Part shown: piece by piece, positions 52,881-63,000 of the stretch
How positions within the stretch are numbered: the first letter of the stretch is position 1
Layout: each line of letters opens with the position of its first letter
Origin: Nocardia stercoris
GTDB taxonomy: Bacteria > Actinomycetota > Actinomycetes > Mycobacteriales > Mycobacteriaceae
Assembly: GCF_003696265.1 (NCBI RefSeq)
Contig: NZ_RFFH01000004.1
Location: 310,001 to 374,000 of the forward strand
Direction: 5' to 3'
Length of the DNA stretch: 64,000 nucleotides
Translations under genes and position numbers: made by a program
Notes under the pieces: model-generated
The model's database searches: none
Told to the model about the DNA's origin: nothing
The model's input: the letters and a program-made list of their open reading frames with translations, nothing else

Positions 52881-53630
52881 ATGACTCATTCAACAATTCT
52901 GCGCATACCGAACAAGAATGCCGACCCCGAACTCTGGGACGCGCAAGACGGCAGGCGCACAGCTCTTGTCGCGCAAGCTCATTCATCGGCTCCGGCTGTC
53001 ATGGGGCACTTGGCTGCGGCGGCCTCGGGCTTGATCACGATCTTCCTGTTGTTCCAGCCCTGGCTGTCGGCCTCGGGGCCGACCGGGAGGTTGAGTTCTG
53101 ACGCTTTCGGCAGGATCGACGGCGTCAGCGATCGTCGCGTCGACTGGTCGACTGGCAGGTATTACGAGGCGGACATAAGCGGCACCTGGGCCGTGTTGGC
53201 CGCCCTCGCCGCGGCGGCGACCGTCGCTGCGGTAGTGATGTACGTGCGAATCCGCAGCAGCGCACTCTCGTATCTGGTAGTGGCTTCCGCAGTTGCTACA
53301 GCGATTTTCGTTCTTGCCGATCTGTTGTATCTCAGCGGAAAAGCGCCGGATTTGCGTGGAATGACCGAAGGAGATCATCCAGTTGACGGCATCAGCGGAC
53401 TGATCCAACAGTTTCTCGGAGATGATCGGCCGGATTTCGGCAGTCGGCAGGTCGCGAGCGCAGGCCTCGACCCGGCAGCATTACTGAGCGGCGCGAGCGC
53501 ATTCGCGGGAGCCGTGGCAGCGGCCGCGTCAGGCCTTCGCAGGCACGCTCGCCGCACGATCCCCCTGGTACTGGCGGCGCCAAAGTCGAACCAGAGAGAC
53601 CAGCACGGCATTTCACTACTGTGGAGATAA
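52881..53630 (+). CDS. Unknown four-TM membrane protein
   Basis: A 249-aa protein with a polar N terminus, then hydrophobic segments around LITIFLLFQPWLSAS, TWAVLAALAAAATVAAVVMY, YLVVASAVATAIFVLADLLY and ALLSGASAFAGAVAAAASGL. An extracytoplasmic loop (RVDWSTGRYYEADIS) lies after the first. It has no recognised family. It sits between the two tRNA-end copies, so it may be cargo of a former integrated element. Confidence 0.65.
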   Translation: MTHSTILRIPNKNADPELWDAQDGRRTALVAQAHSSAPAVMGHLAAAASGLITIFLLFQPWLSASGPTGRLSSDAFGRIDGVSDRRVDWSTGRYYEADISGTWAVLAALAAAATVAAVVMYVRIRSSALSYLVVASAVATAIFVLADLLYLSGKAPDLRGMTEGDHPVDGISGLIQQFLGDDRPDFGSRQVASAGLDPAALLSGASAFAGAVAAAASGLRRHARRTIPLVLAAPKSNQRDQHGISLLWR

Positions 53631-54066
53631 TAGTGGCCGGAGTGTTTCACCTCTTCACTCCTACCGCATCAATTCGCCTCGACGTCCGTAGTGGCTGTGC
53701 GAGGCGGTCGGGCTGACTTGGCAGGGGCCTCTGTTCGTGACGGCGCTTGGTGTGGCGGTGCTGCTCGTGGGCCGCTACAACGTGCCGGCCGCGACGCTGG
53801 GTGCCGCCGGCGATGCCGGTGTGGCACACCGGCTCCGGGACTTCCTCGTCGTCGACCTATTGGCCGAGGCTGACCGCGTGTACGGTGCGGCCAGCTCGGA
53901 CCACTGCATGCACGCCGGCATCACCGAACTGCGCCCGGCGGCCGGCGGCGATCTTCTGACCGTTGGCGAAGGCATCGCCCTCAGAGCGCCCCTAGCTGTT
54001 CGAGCGTTGTGCGGTACCAAATCGCCAGTTCGAGCTCGGCATCGGCACTGGTCAAATGTCCTTTTG
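53631..54066. other. Intergenic stretch before tRNA-Arg
   Basis: A plus-strand frame from about 53710 (PLFVTALGVAVLLVGRYNVP) has protein-like composition but runs into the tRNA gene and belongs to no family I know; it may be a truncated remnant. Confidence 0.4.
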
Positions 54067-54140
54067 CGCCCCCGGCAGGAATCGAACCTGCGACCTAGGG
54101 ATTAGAAGGCCCTTGCTCTATCCAACTGAGCTACGGAGGC
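54067..54140 (-). tRNA. tRNA-Arg (TCT)
   Basis: The cloverleaf reads from 54140: acceptor GCCTCCG, D-arm GCTCAGTTGGATAGAGC, anticodon loop CTTCTAA (TCT, reading AGA), T-arm GCAGGTTCGATTCCTGC and acceptor CGGGGGC with discriminator G. CCA is not encoded. Its last 28 bp are duplicated at 52286-52313. Confidence 0.95.
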
Positions 54141-54285
54141 GGATGTGGAGCATTGTAACGGGCGGGGACGGGTGGGTCTGGTGTGTCGAGGGTGGGTTGG
54201 GTGGGGGTGTAGTGGGGGTCACAGTGGGGGTGGGGGAGTGAGGGTGGGACTGGTTGGTGGGGGGTCGAGAACTACTCTGGGGGGT

Positions 54286-56325
54286 ATGTCGTCACCGCAG
54301 GAAACCGCTGTCGACCCCGTGTCTCCGGTCGAGCGACGGGAGCCGGCGGGACGGTTCGGAGTCGTCACCGGTTTCGCGCTGCTGGTGGCGGGTATCGTCG
54401 CGCCGCTGGTGGTGGGGTTGTCGGCGGCGCAGGCGTTGACGCTGCTCGGGATCCCGGATCCCGGGCCGTTGACCACGTACGGGTTGCCGGCGGTGCGGGC
54501 GGTCGCGGATCTCGCGGGGGCGCTGACCGTCGGGTCGCTGTTGTTCGCGGCGTTCCTGGTTCCGGCGCAGAGCGACGGGTTGCTCGGGGTCGGGGGGTAC
54601 CGGGCGTTGCGGCGGGCGGGGGTGGCGGCGCTCGTGTGGGCGGGGGCGGCGTTGTTGCTGGTGCCGTTGACGCTGTCGGACACCACCGGTCAGCCGGTGC
54701 GGAGCATCCTTCGCCCCGAAGAGATCTGGCGTGCCCTGCCGAAGGTGGAGGTCGCGGGGGCGTGGCGGACCACGGCGATCATGGTGCTGCTGTTGGCGAT
54801 CGCGTGCCGGCTGGCGCTGCGGTGGGGATGGACGCCGCCGCTGTTCGCGTGGTCGCTGCTGTGCATGTTGCCGATCGCGCTGACCGGGCACTCGTCGGCC
54901 GGCGGTGCGCACGACCTGGCGACCAACAGCCTCATCCTGCATTTGGGTGGCATGGCGGTGTGGGTCGGCGGCCTGTTCGCGGTGCTGGCCTACGCGTTGC
55001 GCGGCGGCAAGTACACCGGCCTGGCCGCGCGCCGATTCTCCGCGGTGGCGGCGATCGCGTTCGCGGTCGTCGCGCTCAGCGGCATCGTCAATGCCTGGGT
55101 GCGGATGTCGCCGTCCGACCTGTTCACCACGACGTACGGCCGGCTGGTGCTCGCGAAGGCCGCCGCGCTGACGCTGCTCGGGCTGCTCGGGCTGGTGCAG
55201 CGTCGTCGCGCGCTGCCCGCGCTGGAAGCCGAACCCGCCGATCGGACGGCTCTGGTCCGGTTCGCCGGGGTGGAGGCCCTGATCTTCGCGGCCACCGTCG
55301 GTCTCGCCGTCGGCTTGGGCCGCACTCCGCCGCCGCCGTCCACGCGCATCCCGTCTCCGGCGGAGGTCGAGCTCGGCTACGATCTGCCCGCACCCCCGAC
55401 GCTCGGCCGCTTCCTGTTCGACTGGCGGTTCGATCTGATCTTCGGGACGCTCGCACTCGTGCTGGCGGCGCTGTACCTGGCCGGTGTGGTCCGGCTGCGG
55501 CGGCGCGGTGACGCGTGGCCGGTCGGGCGGACCATCGCCTGGCTGTCCGGCTGCGCGGTGCTGCTGTTCGCGACCAGTTCGGGTGTGGGGCGGTACGCGC
55601 CGGCCATGTTCAGTGTGCACATGGCTCAGCACATGATGATGTCTATGCTGGCGCCGATCCTGTTCGCGCTCGGTGGCCCGGTTCTGCTGGCTCTGCGCGC
55701 GCTGCCGCCGGCCGGCCGCAACAATCCGGCGGGCCCTCGGGAATGGGTGCTGGCGGCCGTGCACAATCCGGTGTCGCGGTTCCTCACCTATCCGATCGTG
55801 GCGACCGGTCTGTTCATCATCGGGTTCTACGCCCTGTATCTCGGCGGCATCTTCGACCAGACGGTGAATTCGCACGGCGCGCATCTGGCGATGAACGTGC
55901 ACTTCCTGCTGTCGGGCTACCTGTTCTACTGGGTGGTCATCGGCATCGACCCGAAGCCGCGTGAGGTCTCGCCGTTCACGAAGGTGGGCATGGTGTTCGG
56001 CTCGCTGCCGTTCCACGCCTTCTTCGGGGTGGCGTTGATGAGCATGACCACGGTGATGGGCGACTGGTACTACCGCGCCCTGGGGCTGAACTGGAACACC
56101 GATCTGCTCCAGGATCAGCGCACGGGCGGTGGCCTGGCCTGGGCCAGTGGTGAGGTGCCGCTGGTCCTGGTGATGATGGCGCTGCTGATCCAGTGGTCGC
56201 GCAGCGACGAGCGGCTCGCGACCCGGCTGGACCGGGCCGCCGACCGAGACGACGATGCCGCGCTCGCGGCCCACAACGCCATGTTCGCGGAACTGGCCGA
56301 GCGGGACCGTGGGGCTCGCGGATGA
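54286..56325 (+). CDS. CopD/CtaG fusion: copper-resistance and cytochrome c oxidase assembly protein
   Basis: A 679-aa polytopic membrane protein with two domains. The N-terminal half (to about 350) is CopD-like with TGHSSAGGAHD and HLGGMAVWVGG. The C-terminal half is a caa3-type CtaG domain: RFLFDWRFDLIFG, FSVHMAQHMMMSMLAP with the paired His, NVHFLLSGYLFYW, LPFHAFFGVALM and WASGEVPLVLVM. The protein is thought to move copper across the membrane and into oxidase CuB/CuA sites. ATG 54286 begins the first soluble residues; G-rich repeats lie just upstream. Its stop overlaps the ATG of the dehydratase gene. Confidence 0.9.
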   Translation: MSSPQETAVDPVSPVERREPAGRFGVVTGFALLVAGIVAPLVVGLSAAQALTLLGIPDPGPLTTYGLPAVRAVADLAGALTVGSLLFAAFLVPAQSDGLLGVGGYRALRRAGVAALVWAGAALLLVPLTLSDTTGQPVRSILRPEEIWRALPKVEVAGAWRTTAIMVLLLAIACRLALRWGWTPPLFAWSLLCMLPIALTGHSSAGGAHDLATNSLILHLGGMAVWVGGLFAVLAYALRGGKYTGLAARRFSAVAAIAFAVVALSGIVNAWVRMSPSDLFTTTYGRLVLAKAAALTLLGLLGLVQRRRALPALEAEPADRTALVRFAGVEALIFAATVGLAVGLGRTPPPPSTRIPSPAEVELGYDLPAPPTLGRFLFDWRFDLIFGTLALVLAALYLAGVVRLRRRGDAWPVGRTIAWLSGCAVLLFATSSGVGRYAPAMFSVHMAQHMMMSMLAPILFALGGPVLLALRALPPAGRNNPAGPREWVLAAVHNPVSRFLTYPIVATGLFIIGFYALYLGGIFDQTVNSHGAHLAMNVHFLLSGYLFYWVVIGIDPKPREVSPFTKVGMVFGSLPFHAFFGVALMSMTTVMGDWYYRALGLNWNTDLLQDQRTGGGLAWASGEVPLVLVMMALLIQWSRSDERLATRLDRAADRDDDAALAAHNAMFAELAERDRGARG

Positions 56326-57302
56326 TCGATTCGCCTGACTCGCCGGACAATCCGATCCGGCTACCCCGTAAACCCGCGCGCGTCTTCCGCTCCGATGTGC
56401 GGATGGCCCGGCTGCGGGTCGGCGACGCCGTGCGGGTGACGCCGGTGTTCCATACTGAGGTGACGGGTCCGCGCGGCCCGGTCAAGGTGACGTTCAAACT
56501 CGAATATCTGCAGCTGGGTGGCACTTTCAAGGTGCGCGGCAGTCTGAACGCACTGCTCGAGGCGGGCGACGACGGCCGGCCCGCGGTGATCGCCTCGGGT
56601 GGGAACGCGGGGATCGCCGCGGCGCTGGCCTGTGCGATGCGCGGCCGGGCCTGTACGGTCGTGGTCCCGGAGTCGGCGCCGCACACCAAGGTGGCCGCGA
56701 TGTGGGCCTACGGCGCCGAAGTGCTCTGGCACGGAACGAGTTACGCCGAGGCCTATCGTCACGCGAACGAGCTGGCCACCGAGCGCGGCGCATTGCAGTT
56801 GCATGCCTACGATCTGGCCGCGGTGGTGGCCGGCGCGGGTGTGGTGGGCCTGGAGATCGAGCGTCAGGTGCGCGGCCGACCGCCGGTGCTGGTCGCGGTC
56901 GGCGGTGGCGGCCTGTTGGCGGGGATCGCGGCCGCGTTCGGGCCGCGGGGGCGGGTGATCGGTGTGGAACCCAAGGGCGCGCCGACGCTGCACGCCGCCC
57001 TGGCGGCGGGCCGGCCGGTGGACGTGCGGGTGAACAGCATCGCCGCGGATGCGTTGGGCGCCACCCGAGTCGGGGATATCGCCTGGAACGTGGCCAAGCG
57101 CTACGACGTCGGATCGGTGCTGGTCACCGACGACGCGATCGCGGTCGCCCGGGAGTATCTGTGGCGCGAGTTCCGGATCGTGGTGGAGGCGGCGGGAGCC
57201 ACCGCGCTGGCCGCGATCCAGAGCGGTGCGTATCTGCCGGCGCCGGGGGAGCGTCCGGTGATCGTGTTGTGCGGGGCCAACACCGATCTCGCGACGCTGT
57301 AG
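56322..57302 (+). CDS. PLP-dependent threonine/serine dehydratase-like protein
   Basis: The 326-aa fold-type II PLP enzyme has Schiff-base Lys70 in GGTFKVRGSLNA, phosphate-binding SGGNAGIAAALA, and GGGGLLAGIA; a C-terminal LCGANTD ends the domain. There is no ACT regulatory domain, so it is like biosynthetic or catabolic serine/threonine dehydratases or racemases of this fold. ATG 56322 overlaps the CopD/CtaG stop (ATGA), so the genes are translationally coupled although their roles look unrelated. Confidence 0.85.
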   Translation: MIDSPDSPDNPIRLPRKPARVFRSDVRMARLRVGDAVRVTPVFHTEVTGPRGPVKVTFKLEYLQLGGTFKVRGSLNALLEAGDDGRPAVIASGGNAGIAAALACAMRGRACTVVVPESAPHTKVAAMWAYGAEVLWHGTSYAEAYRHANELATERGALQLHAYDLAAVVAGAGVVGLEIERQVRGRPPVLVAVGGGGLLAGIAAAFGPRGRVIGVEPKGAPTLHAALAAGRPVDVRVNSIAADALGATRVGDIAWNVAKRYDVGSVLVTDDAIAVAREYLWREFRIVVEAAGATALAAIQSGAYLPAPGERPVIVLCGANTDLATL

Positions 57303-57456
57303 CACCGGCGGGGTCCGACGGCGGATCCCGTTGGGAACACGCGTTGTTCACATGCGCCCGAGTTATCCACATTCGGCGATCGGGGGTGTTGCGGGCACTC
57401 CGGAACGGCCACTCTGGAACTGTCACCGATCCGGCCGATAGTCCAGGGGTGGAGTC

Positions 57457-57924
57457 ATGTACGAAGCGAATACCGCAGTGATCGGCAATGTCGTCACGGT
57501 TCCCGTCCGCCGCGTGCTGTCCAGTGGCGAACAGGTGCTCAGTTTCCGCATGGCGAGTACCGCTCGCCGCCTCGACCGCGAATCCGGGGAATGGACCGAC
57601 GGCGGCACCCTGTATCTCACGGTCAACTGCTGGCGGCGCCTGGTCGACGGGATCGACGGCGCCCTCGGCAAGGGCGACCCGATCATCGCCTACGGGCAGT
57701 TACGCACCAACGAGTACCGCACGCGCGACGGCGTGCACCGGCACGATCTGGAGATGCAGGCCACAGCCGTGGGCCCCGACCTCGGCCGATGTACCGTGCA
57801 GGTCCAGCGGCGGCCGCCGCTGCGGGCCTTCTGCGGTGCGTCTGCGGCGCAGCCCGCCGACCCCGCGCCGACCGGGGCCGATTCCGTCGACCCCGAGGCG
57901 GCGACTACGCTCGACGCCGGTTGA
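57457..57924 (+). CDS. Single-stranded DNA-binding protein paralogue
   Basis: A 155-aa OB-fold protein with the SSB layout: YEANTAVIGNVVTVPVRRVL, LSFRMASTARRLDRESGEW, LYLTVNCWRRLVDGI, KGDPIIAYGQLRTNEY and HDLEMQATAVGPDL. The C terminus ends EAATTLDAG and lacks the acidic DDDIPF-type tip that recruits replication partners, so it is probably not the main Ssb. GGAG lies before ATG 57457. It is followed by ettA after about 120 bp. Confidence 0.85.
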   Translation: MYEANTAVIGNVVTVPVRRVLSSGEQVLSFRMASTARRLDRESGEWTDGGTLYLTVNCWRRLVDGIDGALGKGDPIIAYGQLRTNEYRTRDGVHRHDLEMQATAVGPDLGRCTVQVQRRPPLRAFCGASAAQPADPAPTGADSVDPEAATTLDAG

Positions 57925-58045
57925 TTCGGCTCCGGCGCCCCGGTCGACAAGGGGTTGTCGCGCCCAGTACCGAACCATCGGCCCACTCATCGTCCCCCAC
58001 TACCGGCGGGTGAGGACGGTTCCCGTCGCGGATAGGATTCCTTAT

Positions 58046-59722
<1,677 letters not shown>

Positions 59723-60059
59723 GCCGGCCGGGCGGGTCCGGCTCTGTGGCCGGGCCCGCCGGGGCAACCCTTTTCGACAGGCTGGCAATTTCGTGGCAAC
59801 CGTAATGTCCTGCGATTCTCGGCGCTACTGGCGGGTAGTGCGTCGACGTGTGGCACTGCCATTGAATTCTTGATATTCCTCCTGGTCTGGGCTTTGTTTC
59901 TCGGCCTGTCACATAACGACCGAGCGGTCCGATCTATATCTGTGAGCCCTGCGTCATCGAGGCTTCAACAGGATTCAACCCCGGCCTCTCCGGCGCACAG
60001 CTACTCTCGTCCCGGCGTCACTTTTAGGCGGAAACGATCCGAGGGAGTTGGCGAGAAAA
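59723..60059. other. Intergenic region between ettA and glutamate dehydrogenase
   Basis: Holds the ettA terminator and, further on, the promoter region of the dehydrogenase gene. No palindrome or RNA structure beyond the hairpin stood out. Confidence 0.4.
59731..59774 (+). terminator. ettA terminator
   Basis: A 12-bp GC stem (59731-59742 with 59749-59760, one G-T pair), 6-nt loop, then CCCTTTT ten bases later. Confidence 0.7.
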
Positions 60060-63000
60060 ATGACGGTCTCGTCCGAGATATCCACTGCGGCATGGATTGC
60101 CACCCTGCCGGAAGACCTGCGCCGAGCGCTCGCCACGCTCGAGGAGGCCTACTTCCGGCACGTCGATGCGGCCGATGCGGACTGCGCGGTCACCGGGATC
60201 CTGGTGCCCGTGTTCCGGCACCACGTCGATCTGGGTATGCGGCGATTGCCGGGCGAGGCGCGGGTGCGGGTCTACCACCCCGACGACGGGTCGGGCCTGG
60301 GGGCGGCGGTCCAGATCGTCACCGACGACATGCCGCTGCTGGTCGAATCGGTGACCGCGGCACTGAGCCGCACCGGCGCCAGTATCAGCGACACCATCCA
60401 CCCCATCTTCGAGGCCACGCGGGACGCGCACGGTCACCTCGAGGCCATGGTGCCGCACGAGGTCGACGCCAACGGGGGCGCCGGACTGCGCGAATCGTGG
60501 ATGCACATCCAGCTGCACCCGTCGACCAGCGCCGAACAGCTGCGCGCCATCGAAGAGGCGGTGCCGGACGTGCTGGCCGACGTCCGGCAGGTGATCGACG
60601 ACACCGAGGCGATGAGCGAGGTCCAGCAGCGGCTCGCGGCCGAACTCGACGCGGCCGCCGAGAGCGGGGTACCGCCGTTCCGGGCCGTCGACCTGGTCGA
60701 CTGCGCCGATCTGCTGCGCTGGCTCGCCGACGGGCACTTCACCATGCTCGGTTATGCCCGGTTCCGCCGGTTGCCCGACGGCGGATCGGAGATGGTGCCC
60801 GATTCCAGCCTCGGCGTGCTGCGGCCCGATCTGGGCACCGACTTCCGGGTGCCCGAGGACGGCGGCGACCGGCAGCTGCTCATGCTCACCCAGGGCCTGG
60901 TCCGGGCCACCGTGCACCGCGCGGTGTACCCGTACTTCATCAGCGTGGCCGAATTCGACCGCACCGGTGCGGTTCTCGGCGAGCACCTGTTCATCGGGGT
61001 CTTCACCGTCGCGGCGCTGCACGAGAACGTGCTCGAGATTCCGGGCGTCGAGCGGGTGGTTCGCTCGGTCATCGAGGAGAGCGGTTTCGATCTCGACTCG
61101 TTCTCCGGCCAGGCCATGTTGGAGGTGATCCAGTCCTTCCCGCGCACCGAACTGCTGTCCTCGGACGCCGAGACGCTGCGCCGCACCGCGAGCGCGGTGC
61201 TCAATGTCGGCCTGCGCCGCCAGGTTCGGCTGTTCCTGCGCGCGGACACCTACGGCCGCTTCGTGTCCGCGATGGTGTACCTGCCGCGCGACCGCTACAC
61301 CACCGCGGTCCGGTTGCAGATGCAGGAGATCCTGGTTCGCGAACTCGGCGGCGAGTCGATCGACTACTCCGCGCGAGTGTCGGAGAGCGAACTGGCGAGC
61401 GTGTATTTCACGGTGCGTCTGCCGGAATCGGGTGAGCCCGTCGACACCGGCGAAGAGAACCGGATGCGGATCCAAGGGCTGCTCGGCGAGGCCAGCCGCA
61501 CCTGGGACGACCGCCTCGCCGACGTGGTGTCGACGTCAGCCGCCCTGGATCCGGCTGTGGTGCAACGGTATTCGGACGCACTGCCCGACGCATACAAGGA
61601 GGACTTCGACCCCGCGCGGGCCCTGGCCGACATGGTCCGGCTGGAGCGGCTCGCCGACGGCGCCATCGACCAGTACCTCTACCGGCACCCGGGTGCGGCG
61701 CCCGGGGCCTGGCGGTTCAGCCTCTACGTCGGCGCCGGAATCTCACTGAGTCAGGTTCTTCCGCTGCTGCAGAGCCTCGGCGTGGAGGTGGTCGACGAAC
61801 GGCCCTACCGGCTGGACTTCGAGAACGGCCCACAGCGCTGGATCTACGACTTCGGCCTGCAGGCCCAGCCGGACCTGCTGCGCACCTCACTGGAGCGGGA
61901 TCTCGACGCCGAACTGGTGGATTCGCCGACCCGGATGAGCACGCTCGACGCGCGGGAGCGCGGCATGCGCACCCGGTTCAAGGCGACGTTCGACGCGCTG
62001 TGGCACGGCCGCGCCGAGGCCGACCGGCTCAACGAGCTGGTCCTGCGCGCCGGCCTCGACTGGCGGCAGGTCTCGATCCTGCGCGCCTACTCGAAGTACC
62101 TGCAGCAGGCCGACTTCCCCTACAGCCAGGCCAATATCGCCCGCGTGCTGCTCGCCTCCCCGGTCGCGGCGCGGCTGTTCGTCGACCTGTTCGCGGCCCA
62201 GTTCGACCCGGAGACCGCCGCCGAGGAACGTGCCGACGAGCCGGCCGCCGCGCTGCGGGCCGTCATCGACGAGGTGGTCAGCCTCGACGCCGACCGCATC
62301 CTGCGGGCGGTGCTCGGGCTGGTGCGCGCGTCGCTGCGCACCAACTACTACATGGTCGACGCCGAGGGCCGGTCCCGCGACTATCTGTCGATCAAGGTCG
62401 ACCCCGCGCAGATCGTCGAATTGCCCAAGCCCCGGCCGCGTTTCGAGATCTTCGTGTACTCGCCGCGGGTGGAGGGTGTGCACCTGCGCTTCGGTGCGGT
62501 GGCGCGTGGCGGTCTGCGCTGGTCGGATCGGCTGGAGGACTTCCGTACCGAGATCCTGGGCCTGGTGAAGGCGCAGGCGGTGAAGAACGCGGTCATCGTG
62601 CCGGTGGGTGCCAAGGGCGGCTTCGTAGTGAAACGGCCGCCGCAGACCACCGGTGACCCGGCCGGTGACCGGCAGGCGCTGCAGACCGAGGGGATCGCCT
62701 GCTACCGGACCTTCATCTCCGGCCTGCTGGATCTCACCGACAACGTCGACCTGGTCGACAGCACGGTGGTGCCGCCGCAGCGGGTGGTCCGCCGCGACAG
62801 CGACGACCCCTACCTGGTGGTCGCCGCGGACAAGGGCACCGCCAGCTTCTCCGATATCGCCAACGGGGTCGCGCAGGACTACGGCTTCTGGCTCGGCGAC
62901 GCGTTCGCGTCCGGCGGCTCGGCCGGCTACGACCACAAGGCCATGGGCATCACCGCCAAGGGCGCCTGGGAGAGCGTGAAGCGGCACTTCGCCGAGATGG

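Noticed and set aside
54292..56274. 660-codon minus-strand frame
   Set aside because: Antisense of the CopD/CtaG gene; composed largely of Arg, Gln, His and Pro.
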